A DNA stretch of 64,000 nucleotides from Porites lutea (taxonomy: Eukaryota > Cnidaria > Anthozoa > Scleractinia > Poritidae), in NCBI RefSeq assembly GCF_958299795.1, contig NC_133208.1, forward strand, positions 4,668,415 through 4,732,414, in the 5' to 3' direction. Below the pieces are notes generated by a model. It did not search any database and was not told the origin of the DNA. It was given only the letters and a program-made list of their open reading frames with translations. This document shows, one piece after another, positions 51,140 to 63,307 of this stretch; position 1 is the stretch's first letter, and each line of letters begins with the position of its first letter. A program made the translations under genes and the position numbers.

Positions 51140-53605
51140 GATTCAGTTCTAGTGTAGACTTTCATGGTGTTAACTTCTGTCAGCCATTGGGGCTTTATTT
51201 CTATCGACACTCGTGCTCATCTACTATCAAGCTTAGCCTGAGTCACGATAACATTGGTGCATATGCAAACGGAATTTTGGATGAAGTTAAAAAAAACAAC
51301 AACAACAAATTCAAGGCGTTTGTTGAACTACAATAAATAACTTAAAACTACGCGTTTATATGATTTTTGGGGCAATTTTTTTAAAACTGAATAAATAAAG
51401 AATAGCGTTGATTTGCTTTATTGAAATAACCAGCAGTTCTAGCCCATCCAAAAAGGCAGCTTAATCAGGCGGTAAATCTCTATTCAATTAATGTTGTTAA
51501 AGGAAGAGGCTTCTTATTTCTTACCATGAGATTTTAAAAATGAAATTCTTTAGCTCGCTCATGCTTAAGAATTTTCTCAGCCATTTGACTTGAAAGCTCT
51601 CTTGAACGCCTTCTCACAAATGGGCGCCATTATTTCAATGAACGTGAACAAGACTGAACTTCCCGCCACAAAAGGGTTTACTATAGTGCACTGCAGGCCA
51701 CGAAACATGGTTCACGGGAACAACTTTAATTGAAATAGGTGTATACCAATTTGGTTCAAAAATTAAAAGAGCTGGTTAATTTACGCAGTTTGTGTAAGTT
51801 TCAGCTCTTTGCAATCAGTAACAAGGAAAATCACAGCAACTAAAAACTGCAAAATACTGGGTGCAAAACGTTAATGAGCTCATACATTCTTTGTAAATTT
51901 TGGGGTTTTTCAAAGAGAATTTCTCCGAAACTATTTGGCATATCGCGCCCAAATTTTCAGAAATAACTGAAATTTTTATGCTCTTTCAATATTCAAACAT
52001 TTCATTTTCTTCATCAAATAATTAATAATTATTCCTCGAGCCCGAATGGGCTCTGAGTCAATAGCCCATGAGGGCGAAGGTCGAATGCGTTATTGACTTA
52101 GAGGCCATAAGTGCGAGAGAAATAATTGTTTTTGTAAAATCCAACTAGTTGGTCAAAAATATCGCGAATAAAAATATTTTAGCCTGGACTTTTTTTTGCC
52201 GCCAAAAAGCCCGCGCTTTTCGCTACTAGTGGGCTATAATATATAGCCTAGTAGTAGCTCAACCAATCAGAACGCAGCATTGATAATAGACCACTAGTTG
52301 GATCTTACTAATGATAGTTAGCCTATGCTAAGGAGGCAAAAGATGTAAACAAGGATTCGCCTAAACACGGCCTCAGCGACACCACCAACACAAAACTACA
52401 GCTATTTCGCTATGTAATTCTTTGAAAAGAAAAAAAATGTGATTTCTCAACGTTCGTTTGTTTTTATTGCTTCGGTACTGACATGAGGTGTCGTGATTCA
52501 GATAAACAGGATAAACGTGTCCCGTGTAGCCTATGTTCTATGTCTCTTTTAGCCTGCCCATGCGTAGCAACCGTTTCTGTTAACTTTTAATTTCCTTTTA
52601 GCCAAACGAGAGAGGCAAGAGAAGCCCCGGAAACACTCGAGACAGTGAGCATTTTTTTTTTCCAATTTTTTTGTTCTATGCCCTCGCGCGTCTCGTGCAC
52701 TTCTCTTGCTGGGTTTAAGTGCCCGTATCTTTAAAATGTTTATTTTTTTATTGAAAGTTAATATTACTACGAGAAACTCTGCGAAAATACTTTGCGACTT
52801 AAACACAACATAAGTTTTTTAGAATGTTTTAGAAACGTTCAAATTTGCCGCCATTTTGTCACTTCATTCGTCTCACTCTTCTCTCGGATGCCAATCGGAA
52901 AAAGGAGCGACGACGTAGATTTGATTAGGAACGTTGACGTAAATTGATCTTAGGTACGAGTAAATATGTGTGGAGTTCTAGAATTATTTCTTTTAATTCA
53001 CAAAATGAAACAGCTGTTTAAAGGTAAGAAATGCCCGTTAGATGCAAAAACACTGGGTACCCTAAGAAAAGGATATGCGAGCATAAATTCATGTCAATTC
53101 ATGTCTCATGACCGTCCCGTTTGACCTTGTCAATTTAGTGATGAGCGAAACGGGCGGCTAAAGAAATTTAGACTTAATTATTTTCTAAAAAAATTCTCAT
53201 TGTGCTCAAATCGCAAAGTACTTTTGTTCTAGACTTAGCCATCGCAAACATTACAGCAAAAAAGGAATGGATACATGTAAATGTGAATAGAGTTGTGGTC
53301 ACACTTTTTAAGTGATAAGGAGGGGGTCAGAGCTAAGCTTGCCTTTCTTGGCAGGCGGGCACTAAGTGATATTACTCTAAGTAAGCCTCATTTTTCAGCC
53401 CCCCTCCTGATAAATATTGCACAGTCCATTATTATTAGCTTCCCAAACTCTTTGCTTGCTAGCCCTTCCTGGAAAAAATGTATCTTCGAAATTCCTCCTT
53501 TGCAAATTTTTTCTGATTTTTCTGTCAGGCGCATCGGTTCAAAACATTAGCAGACGATGTAGATTAAACATTAGCTAAAAACTGGAGGCTCCGTCGTGGA
53601 CAGAG
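51140..53605. other. Non-coding stretch between the DUF229 fragment and G7
   Basis: No supportable exon. About 52.02-52.32 kb resembles a palindromic element (AATTATTCCTCGAGCCCGAATGGGC, CCAACTAGTTGG and CCACTAGTTGGAT words). The 52.55-52.80 kb segment has TAGCCTGCCCATGCGTAGCA, a word familiar from coral dispersed repeats; the open frame there is repeat-derived. Confidence 0.45.
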
Positions 53606-54754
53606 TTAATTCTTTTCCTGAAGCTAGAAAGAAGAAAGAACGTATTAGCGAGATTTAGCTGAGACGAAATTACGTGAAACGTTTGTAACAGTATGGATTA
53701 AAACGGGTCGGAACTCCATTTCAAATTTTTGAAACTTATAACTTCTTGTGGCCGTGGCTCTAAACAGTCTCTCAAGATTTTTTTTTTATCAAAAAATCAA
53801 AACCATTCAATAAATAAAGAATCTAGTATATGACAGAAGGCAAATATGCAAGGATCCTCGCCAAGATTCAGGTCAGTGCAATTTTGCAAATGCAAGATAT
53901 TTGGGGAAATGATTTACCCAAAAACATTGTTCGCTTAAATCCCAGTTTCACATTGGTGTCGTGCAGTGACGACAAAGGAAGTACGCACCCAGAGGTGTGA
54001 TGCACCTGCAAGGTTGTCGTTTGGCTAATTTTAATGAAAAAATTGTTGTTTGTTGTTGGTTTTACATTATTGTTGCGGGCGCCACCTTCGGCCGATTAAT
54101 AAGTTCCGTTTTTGTATTAAACAAGAACAAACACAACACTTTACACTTACTTGTTCGTCTTTGCTGTAGGGAGGAGGTGGATCCCCCTCAGCTGCAGATG
54201 AGGGACCTCCAGTTGTGGAAATTTGGTGATAAGCTGGAGGCTGGTCGGTTACCTGAGTATCACCTTGAGGGGGCATGAGCTCATAAGGAACAGTAACACC
54301 ACCTCCAGTTCGCTGCACAGGAAACGTTATGGGAACACCACCAGGACCTTGGGCCACGACGTAACCACCTGGGACCACACCCTGGCCAGCCTGCAAAAAT
54401 GGCAAAAAAACAAACAAACAAACAAACGACACACACAAACAATTATAACAACATCACAGTCATGAGTATGGAACGTGTATGCAAAGGACGTTTGACGGAG
54501 GCCCTTTCTTTGTTAGTTTCCTTCTGCGATAAATGTACAATTTCATGTATAACTGAACGCCTTGAAACCAGGTGGAATAGCTAGCTAACAGTTAATAATT
54601 CTTAAAGTATCGAAACAAACTATTCTATTTGTGGCTTTCTGGCTCATTCTAAATATTTGAATACTATAAACGCCTTTTACACTAAATTGCTTCTTCATGC
54701 TTCTTGCTTTGATAAAAACTTAATAATAATAATAATAATAATATAATAATAATA

Positions 54755-54785
<31 letters not shown>

Positions 54786-57779
54786 ATGTCGTCTCGACCA
54801 TCCACCACTCGAAGATTTATCAGAGTTACCGTTTCCGACTCCCCAGAAAGCCACACCTTTTCTTTAGCTACAACCTCGTTTTTCAGTGGTGTAAAACAAT
54901 AAGATCAGCCGACTTCACTGGAGGAAACTGAAGTGGACTTGCATGAACTTGCTGCTTACAAATATGCCGCAAAAATGTACGTAAAAACTAAGGAATAAAT
55001 CTGGGGCAAAGATATGGTAGATGGTAATGGTGCCACAATTGCATACGAAAACCACTACTCCTCAGTTACGTTTTTTTACATTTTTTGCTTCACATAGGCG
55101 GCGGAGTAGGGGGAGCGGTGGGGGCTCTGTTCCCCCTCCCACGTTTTGGTGCCGCAAAACACTTTTATCGTTGAATTGGACAATACCCGTGTGACATCAG
55201 CGACTTGAGAGTGCACATTTTCTGCCCTCAGACGACTCAAGAACTAGATAGAGCACAATGAAGCTGGACCGCCTGAACAACTACCTACTGATGCAGTTTC
55301 CAGAATCGATTACGGACACGCTAGATGCTGTGAAGATTGCTTGTGCCAACGAACAACGCAAAGGGCATTTTTAAAAATTTCAGTCGGGTATGCGTATGGC
55401 TGGCGTTTCAAAGCGCTCCGCCGCCTCTGCTACATATTTGCCGAGAGCAAATTTGTACAAATCCATTTTTTCGTCCAGCTAGAATACGAAGGTGAGGTGA
55501 ATGTACTTTGGCTACTTACTTGTGGTTGTCCGCTGCAGGCAGTGCAGGGCTTCATCAGACAAGTGCATATGGCTGCCCAGATTCCAATCCCGAATGTAAC
55601 AATACCAAGGACAAGCATGATGGCAAGAATGGTTACCTTCGTGCGATAGTGGTAATAGTTACCGTGGCGATAACTGTAGTCATATATTCCGTAATCGAAG
55701 GTGGTAATGCTCGCAATCCCGAAGCTGTAACTTATGATGATTATTCCACCGAACACAGCGGAGGTAATGGAAAAACCCATGAAAACACCAGCCTGTTGAA
55801 GGTTTGGAAATTCAAACGTCAAGCTAGACGCAGGTCAAACTTTAGCCTGTGTCTTTGATGGACGTTGAGTTAATCTTTACATTCAAAAAGATCAGGAAGG
55901 TACGTGGTCAACATATGCTCACAGGATGAGACACCTTTTTTAGAGGCAACGTCATTCAGAGATATTTGATACGGTGATAATCATAAAGCAGGCCTGGCCA
56001 CAGAGAGTTATGACAAACGAAAATAAAAAAAAATACATTAAATTAAAAGATAAGGCAGCAGAGGAGATATTAAGTTAAGTTAAAATAATCTTCGAGTCCT
56101 ATGGACGATACAAATCCTCATAGTTTTATAGACTGCAAAAATGGCATTCTTCGTTTCTACAGTTTAGGAGGTCTACGGCATCTTAAGATACAAAGACAGG
56201 TAAACTTTCTTAGTAACGATTGCTAGCTGAAACAAGAGGACCTATGTTTTTGTTACTTCTGATGGTTTCACACTTACAGGCCGGGTTGTTCAATTGTCGA
56301 CAAACGTACGTAAAACTACCATTTCCAACAGCTTACTTACAAAAGCATTGCAGGAACTGGTTCTTCGTTTCATGGCACTTCCAGGTATTCCAAGACCCCC
56401 TGTGATGCACATCTGCAAAAGAAAAAGTTATCGAGGTATTCATAGAATCTTTATACGACCGTTCTTTACACACTTTACAGTTCACCCCATATAACTAAGC
56501 TAATCCAAGAATGAAACTTGGATTCTGGATTACAAAGTGTGGATTTTTAATGCTAGTTACAATCCGGATTGCTAGGGCTGGAGTTTGGATTTCAAAGCTC
56601 AGGAGCCCGGATTCCAGAATCGAAAATTTCGCTCCATGAATAAGGGAATCCAAGACAGTCTTGGATTCTTCATTTGGCCATGCCGTGGATTCCGGATAGT
56701 TCCACTGAGGTACTGGATTCTAGTCCCTGTCATTGGAACTTAGATATCGGATTCCATTCGTAAGCGGGATTCCGGATTCCTTGAGTTAAAATGTAGATTT
56801 CAAAGCCCTTTAGGATTCCGGATTCCACAAGAAAAAAATTCCCAGATTCCGGAATCCCGATTACGTTACATTGGGAGCGAGTGACTTCTATTGATTAAGA
56901 AATGACTAAATGAACGATATTTGAGTCAGTTTTCACGGAGTGACGTAGTCCGCGGAATAACCGCTTATTAAAAGTAAAGCTACAGCAAAACAGGCACTAA
57001 CAACGAAAACAAACCTTGCAACCTGATTTGTTGCAAGACAAATGCACAACAACGCTATTCAACTGGTTTTGCAGCAATGTTATTAAACAAGTTGCACGTT
57101 TTTTGTTGCCCGTTTTATAATTACCGTACTAGAGATTTTAGTTTGTCCTGTTTTATTGTTTTAGAATTTGTTCCGAAAAGAGGTGTTAGATTATGACCCT
57201 GCTTACATAAACACCCCGTTTTTAATATGGACTGCATTTCAGTGTCCATAGTAACGGGGTTCGACCGTTATTTTTGTAAAGGATGTTATACTAAACTGGA
57301 AAAAAAAAAGAAGAAAAGACGTCAATGACTTATAGTTTGGTGAACTTGACTAACAGCTTTGAAATTGTGTTTTGTGTGGTATCGTAACAGATTGGGTTCA
57401 TTGGTGCGTGGGTGTTATTCTTCAGGCAAATCTTTCAACAAACGCCAGTGTGGAGGACCTTCTTGTACCATCTTCCTGGTACAATTCAAGCTAGAAGTGC
57501 AATGAACTTTTCAAAATCCCGGACATCTTTGATTGAAGCTTCAATTTCCTTGAGACAGCGCTAAACTGGTAGCCGGTTTATTCATGCAGAAACTGAATTT
57601 TTGCTTACCCACACGCCGATCCAAATGCCGAAATAAACATAGCCTGTCCATTCACCAGGCGATCCTCCAAAAACCAGTCGATCGCCGATGCCAAACCCGA
57701 TAAGTAAAACCCCAGTAATGATTTGAGTGATGGCAAGAGTCCTCGCCTTTTTGGCAGCGTTCGCCCAGTTGTCCGCCAT
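53606..57779 (-). CDS. MS4A/CD20-like four-pass membrane protein with PPxY tail, G7
   Basis: Exons: 57609-57779 (57 aa, MADNWANAAKKARTL..., TM1, ends IWIGVW), 56341-56412 (24 aa, MCITGGLGIPGSAMKRRT..., one codon longer than in sisters), 55520-55792 (91 aa, TM3 FMGFSITSAVFGG, long Tyr-rich loop with DYGIYDYSYRHGNYYHY, TM4 ending KPCTACSGQPQ), 54151-54390 (80 aa tail) and a likely micro-exon 53606-53623 (LQEKN, stop) after a strong pyrimidine tract (CTTTCTTCTTTCTAG). All joins are phase 0; total about 257 aa. The tail starts AGQGVVPGGYVVAQGPGG and contains PPAY at tail residues 51-54 and PPPPY at 71-75, classic WW-domain ligands (Nedd4-type ligases, by family knowledge). It is shorter than, and different from, the Gln/Ser-rich tails of G4-G6, although GGVPITFPV aligns. 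It is the array member nearest the right end and head-to-head with the DUF229-like gene. Confidence 0.82.
54721..54784. repeat. AAT microsatellite
   Basis: About 64 bp of AATAAT with a few interruptions, in the intron between exons 3 and 4 of G7. Confidence 0.9.
56505..56885. repeat. GAATCCGG-rich dispersed repeat, copy 6 (G7 intron 1)
   Basis: Longer than the other copies and apparently compound: an inverted-looking junction at CGCTCCATGAATAAGGGAAT (about 56630) separates two runs of GGATTCCGGATTCC words. It probably represents two adjacent or nested copies. Confidence 0.65.
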
Positions 57780-57821
57780 GTTGACAGGAATTTATGAAGA
57801 AGAGAAATGGGAGCTGTACTC

Positions 57822-57829
57822 TGCGTCAT
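57822..57829 (-). promoter_or_regulatory. bZIP-like ATGACGCA motif upstream of G7
   Basis: On the gene strand ATGACGCA, 43 bp before the ATG, in the divergent interval shared with the DUF229-like gene. Confidence 0.45.
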
Positions 57830-58220
57830 CAATAGACATAAATACGTAAAACTCTGACTCTTCATCAGTTCCCGCTCAATGCACAGCGCTCTATAGCCGC
57901 TATCATAAAGGTATATGAGTGAGTTTGACTTCATACGGGCCGTTTTTGTACATGCCACTGAGTTAGCTCGGGTTCCCCTTTTTTATTTTGTTAAAACAGC
58001 TGGCCCTCTCTGCAAGGTTCACCCTCGCAAAACAAATGCAAGACTTCAAATTGCGGCCATGGCGAGAAGGCGCCTGTAAAGATTAATTTATAGATAGTAG
58101 GCTGAAAAGGGTTTTTCTTGAAGAAGATATCAACAATCCTCAACCTGTAGTGTTGTAGTGTTTTAACAAGATTTAATGTCGTAAGTTATAGTAAACAATC
58201 TGGAACAATCAGCCTTAGTT

Positions 58221-58668
58221 CAGGGGCACCCAACGACGGTTTCCTCCTAAATGCATTGACTGAACACTTTTTGGGCTTTCCAAAAATTTTCATCTTTTTC
58301 GGTCATCCTAGGGGAACTTGAGCCTTTTCGAAATGACAGTGGCTTCAGTATTATTTCCCCGAAAATTTTAGCTGCAATTTAAAGTTTCACGAATTAGTGA
58401 TAATTTTTTTGGTCACTCTCCGCACCGCATTTTCGATTCCGAAAATTTTAGGTTTCTTTTCTCTAAGAAAAATAGCTTAACTGGGGGAGTGAAATGGGAA
58501 AAAATAAACTCCAGAAAATCTTGGGGGATTTATTAGATAAGCCTCGTAAATTGTACATGAATGAAACGATCATCTAGAAATTCTTAGCCCTCGTCACGTT
58601 AAAGAAAATTCTGGGCAATTTTGCTTCTCCGAACAGATATTTTACAAAACAACCGTTGGGTGCCCCTG
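58221..58668. mobile_element. MITE with CAGGGGCACCCAACG ends, copy 2
   Basis: Starts CAGGGGCACCCAACGACGG and ends CCGTTGGGTGCCCCTG. The flanks TTAGTT and ATAGTT fit a 6-bp target duplication with one mismatch, as at the 34.6-kb copy. It sits in the divergent promoter interval between G7 and the DUF229-like gene. Confidence 0.82.
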
Positions 58669-58867
58669 ATAGTTTCCGGCCCACAAAGCGAGGTCATTTG
58701 ATATTCTGATATTGTTGACCAAATAATATTTGACGTCAACCCTTTTATTTGTTCCTGCCAAAATTGAGATTTCGTTTTCATGCAACTGAAATGTCTGCAT
58801 CAACGACATCAAGCTATTCTGTTTTAAAAATTGCGTCGGTCAACCCGCCTTAAGTTTATATGACAGT

Positions 58868-61800
58868 ATGCACATAAAGAGAATCAGAATTCCGTGTAAA
58901 ATTCGGCTGCACAATCATCGTATTGTGTTCGTCGGCCTTGTTTGTTTGATTGCAATCACCTTTATATTGACACTCTTTCGACCAAATGCATCAAATGCTC
59001 CGTTTAAAAAAACTCTTCGCTTTAAATACGTTAAGAATGTAGCCAACAGCAGCTTCGCTGCGTGCAGGCTCCCACTTATAGACCCTCATCACGAGAGCGT
59101 ACTTGAATTTTTGCAAGATCTTGGCGATTTGCGTTGTGAGGGAAGAAGCTTTTCAAACTTTGAAAACAACGTGCTTCGCATTGAAGGAGAGGGCATCGTT
59201 TCAGCGCATTACAGGAAGATTGTGAGAGAGGCCGGAGAAGATTATTATGTTTTCCTTTCGGAGCCAGTTTCTATCTCAAACTTAGCCGACAAAAGTGATG
59301 GAAAAGTACAGTCTCCCTCAGGTATGTAGTTATCATAGTCCTCTCCATTCAAATTTTTGCTCAGTTAAAAGGTTATGCCGCTACTGTAAACGACCGTCAT
59401 CTGTCTTGCGACCGCAAATGCTGTATGTGTATGTGAAAAACTCGTTCAAAAAGGGGTTTCTCTAACTAGTAGTCTCCTACAAACCCGTTCTTTGAGTCAT
59501 CACGTACCCAGGAGCGTTGCGCTTGAACGACACAAAGGAACGGCTACGTGGGAGACGAAACTTGAGTAGTCTCCTTCTTCGCAGCCGTCTTTAGGCTCGT
59601 CACGCATCGATCCTCCCCACAAACCATGAGGAGCGTTGCATGGCGAGCCTAAAAACGGCTGCGAAGGAGCCTAAGACTGTACAAGCTCTAACTAAAGCAG
59701 CAACGGCAAGGTCGGCTCATCATATGCCGTGTTTATGAAGTGTAAGGACTGACAACGACAAGTATAAATGTTTTTGCGTTATTGCCCAGGCGTGAAGTCC
59801 ATGGCCGGATATTATATATATTGGCCCATTTACAAACAAAAAATGCCCGCGCACATGATACAGATCAATTGACGTTGAACTTGGTAACTGCCCCATACTG
59901 AGTCACAATTTTGAGTGAAAAAATCGTTGTTTTGCATTCCTGTCCTCCACAAGACGTGAAATTCGGCATTTTCACTTTGTAGTCGAACAGTGACGAAAAA
60001 CACGTGATGCATCGCACGTGCAAAGTCGATGTTTTTTTTTTGTCAATTATTTAAGCCTGGTTTCCATATGATCGTCCGGATCATCCCAATCGTCCCAATC
60101 GTCCCAGTCGCCTCAAAAAATGTTCAGATGATCGGGACGATCATATGGAAACGCTACCCAGACGATCGGAAACGACGCGGACGACTGAGACGACCTCGAT
60201 CGCTTGGATAGAGTTGAGTTCTATTCGGACGATCGGGACGATCATGTAAATTTTGAAGCGATCATATGGAAACGCTCTCAGACGACTGAGACGATCGAGA
60301 CGATCGAAGGCTATCCCAGAAGTCATCACTTTTATTCCAGTAATCGAGAATAAATTCGACCCGGATGGCGCTGAAGCCGAGAAAATAATACACAAATGTT
60401 TGCAGAGCGTATGGGGGTTATTTGAAATTAGAGAAAGTCTGTGACATCAAGTTTTCGAAGAGATATTATGTCTTCCGGGAACTCTTCTAGCGTCGCAATG
60501 CCACAAAATCAAGAGAAAAAGCAGATACCAAGGTACGAGGTTCGCTTTACGAATAAAAATCATCCATTTATGTGGCTCGTTTGCAAAACACGCGCAAAAA
60601 CTCAATTGTCTGACCTAGAGACATCGCTGACGACCCCGTGTCTCTTGCCTTTGAGGCGATCGAGACTACCAATCGCCCCAGTCGTTCGGATCGTTTCGAA
60701 GTATTTTGAAACGACTGGGGCGATCGGGACGATCGGGACGATCATATGGAAACCAGGCTTAAATAAAGTGAATAGTACCGAGCAGGAAAGATAGAATTAG
60801 ATCGCAAAAGGTCAGAAGCGCATCGTCTGGAGACGATCTAGACAATTTCATTCAGTAAAATGAAACAAGTGCCATCTTAGGTGGCCGCTTCTATGAAACC
60901 GAGCAAGCAGAACTTAAGCCAATAAGAAATCTGGCCGTGCTTCTAAATAACTAGCACATATGAACAAGTCAACGTGGGTGCTTATCCTTATGGCAGGCTG
61001 GTTTTTCCATCTCTTTAGGTTTCACCCCGAAAATGTGGAATTTTTTCCCATCTTCAAGAGGTAAGTCCTGCTTTTTACAAAACTGATTCCCTTTGGCCAT
61101 TTCTTTAATATTGTTATTTAAATTGTTCATTTATTTATTATTTTTACAGACAAATTTTCGGGCACTGCCACAGTAGAACATGACTTCATCCAAGTCGATG
61201 TAATGACGTCATGGGGTTGGACAAAAAGTGACGTACACATGCACGTGTTTCCAAAAAAGGAAGTGCTTGCTAGGCCACCGAGCACCAGGGGAATTCCGCT
61301 TAATGTTGCGCTGATTATGTTCGACTCTACGTCGGCCGCTAACTTTAGAAGAAAAATGCCGGACAGCTTGGAATATCTGACAAATAATCTGAACTCGCTG
61401 TTAATGAGAGGTGAGGTGAAACATTTCCCAAGAAACAGATCTTAGTCCCTGCCTCCTGCGGGCTCCAAACTTAGCTGGGAACGAGGGGGTGCTGGGGACC
61501 AGTGAGAGGCGTGGGAACGAGCACAGAGCGCGCGCGGGAAGCGATTGGAAGAAGTAAAAAAGTTTTTTCTCCCCTTCATTTCCTTTACTCCCACTTTTCT
61601 TGACTATTAACTTATTAGTCTTAAAATAAGCGATTGCAAATCATTGGAGAGAAAGCAATCATACTCCTATTTTGACGTACTTGACATTCCAATTAATACA
61701 CAGTGACACTTTCTAAAACGGCACTTTGAGTTTGTTCTGCGTTTTTTTATTATTTTTTTTTTCTCTACCATTTTATTTATTTTTATAATCGAAATCGAAA

Positions 61801-63231
61801 TCGAAATGGTGACCGTCTGGGCGCAAAAATGACAACATTGTTATTGCTTTTATACAAATCATTTTGCCGTCACGACATAAGGTCCGTTCCATCTGTTTTT
61901 CAATTATTTTTGCCAGCCACTGTTTTAAGGCCCATTGGCCTTATATTACATGCAATATTATAGGTGAAACTATAGTTGGGGACGGTACCACAGCTCAGCT
62001 AGTTCCTCTTCTTACCGGAATTGTTGAACAGCAACAAACAGAAGCAAGAGTAAGGATGGGAAGCGCAGCCAACCCTGTCGACAAATGGCGATGGATATTT
62101 AAGGATTATAAAGAAAATGGATATGTGACAATGTTCTCCGAGGACTCGCCCCGCTTTGCGGCGTTCAATAATCGCTTGAAAGGTTTCAGAGATCCTCCGA
62201 CAGACCATTATGCACGACCATTCTGGCTGGCAGCGTTAGATTTGGGTTGGGAGCGGTTTTGCATCAACAGTAAAGCTTCGCACAAGGTGTCATTTGAATA
62301 CTTGCTGAGCTATTTTCGTGCTTACAAGAACAAACCGAAATTCTCTTTCGTCTCTCTTGCAGCTTTGTCTCATGACAATATAAACAGCATCGGTTATGCA
62401 GATAATGACTTCAAGACATTTCTGCAACAAATGAAGGAAGAATCCTTCCTTGATAGCACCTTTCTTGTCGTATTCGGGGACCACGGTTCGCGATTTTCCG
62501 CCCTGAGGCAAACTGTTCAAGGGAAGCTGGAGGAACGGCTTCCATTTCTGTCAATCACAACACCAAAATGGTTTTCAGATCAATACCCTAAGCTGTATAA
62601 CAATCTTATCCATAATGCAGATGTTCTCACTACACCGTTTGATTTGTACGCTACTCTACGTCACATTTTGACGTATCCAAAGTATCCAATCGGAATCGAA
62701 ACCGGTCAAAGCTTGTTTAACCGGATTGACGAGAGAAATCGTACTTGCGCCGAGGCAGGCGTCGAGGATCATTGGTGTCCTTGTCTTAATTTGGAGGAAA
62801 TTTCTGTAAACGAACCTGTAATTAGGCAGTTAGCGGATTTTGTTTTGAGTTATATGAATAACTTGCTTTCACAAAACCCGAGAATAACAAAATTGTGTCA
62901 AAAGCTGACTTTGAAGGAGGTGAAAAGTGCCTTTAGGGATATGCCTAGTGAAGAAATGCAGTTTTTTAAGAGATCTAAACGAGACAAGATATGCGACACC
63001 TGCGGACTTGAGTATGGAAGTAAATCAAAAAACACACTTGTTTTAGACACGCTTTATCAGTTACAATTAATCTCATTTCCTAACGACGGACTTTATGAGG
63101 CATCTGTTAGAATGACTAAAGGTGTTCCTTCACTTGTGGGTGAAATCAGTCGTCTGGACGCCTACAAAGATCAGATCTACTGTATACGAGATTTATACCC
63201 TCATGTGCGTAAATATTGTTACTGTTATTAG
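58868..63231 (+). CDS. DUF229-type alkaline-phosphatase/sulfatase-fold membrane or secreted protein
   Basis: Three exons: 58868-59321, 61150-61410 and 61964-63231, joined in phase 1 at both introns (donors GTATGT and GTGAGG); total 660 aa. N terminus: a basic stretch (MHIKRIRIPCKIRLHNHR) then a hydrophobic segment at about residues 19-37 (IVFVGLVCLIAITFILTLF), a type II anchor or signal. The catalytic-fold motifs are in order: VALIMFDSTSAANF with D210 and S211 (metal ligand and likely nucleophile), IVGDGTT at 242-248, ALSHDN with H375 and VVFGDHGSRF with D411 and H412, matching the alkaline phosphatase superfamily layout of DUF229 proteins. The C terminus is Cys-rich (DKICDTCGLEYG, YCIRDLYPHVRKYCYCY). 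Length fits the family. The substrate is not predictable from sequence. Intron 1 contains palindromic MITEs and a 712-bp DNA element. AATAAA occurs at 63302, about 70 bp after the stop. The start is the first ATG before the hydrophobic segment. Confidence 0.88.
59469..59672. mobile_element. Two adjacent GTAGTCTCC palindromic MITEs in DUF229 intron 1
   Basis: The first spans 59469-59557 (AGTAGTCTCCTAC to GTGGGAGAC, diverged). The second spans 59566-59672 (GTAGTCTCCTTC.TTCGCAGCC to GGCTGCGAAGGAG) and is close to the copy at 5746-5850. Confidence 0.72.
60051..60762. mobile_element. CGATCGGGACGATC element, copy 1, uninterrupted (DUF229 intron 1)
   Basis: A 712-bp element with inverted ends TTAAGCCTGGTTTCCATATG and CATATGGAAACCAGGCTTAA. 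Sub-terminal blocks repeat GGGACGATC and CGATCGAGAC. The TTAA at the extremes may be the target site, as in TTAA-target elements such as piggyBac types; no transposase is present. Short frames inside are repeat-derived. Confidence 0.85.
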
Positions 63232-63301
63232 AATCCTTTACATTGCAAGAACACGGATTTTTTCTCAAAGAAGAAGAAGAGCTTCTAATTGGATGGTTAA
63301 A

Positions 63302-63307
63302 AATAAA
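63302..63307 (+). terminator. Polyadenylation signal AATAAA of the DUF229-like gene
   Basis: Canonical AATAAA 71 bp after the TAG stop, followed by a T-rich stretch (GTTGTTTTATTTTG). Confidence 0.6.

Noticed and set aside
53878-54012. Possible last exon of G7 after ACCTTGCAG (VHHTSG...)
   Set aside because: The segment carries GTGATGCAC.TGCAAGGTTGTCG words that recur at about 10.34 and 60.0 kb, so it is a dispersed repeat; the LQEKN exon has a better acceptor and fits the family layout.
55508-55858. Plus-strand frames opposite the TM3-TM4 exons (also at 30168, 39369, 44973)
   Set aside because: They are antisense shadows of conserved minus-strand exons; splice sites and hydrophobicity support the minus strand.
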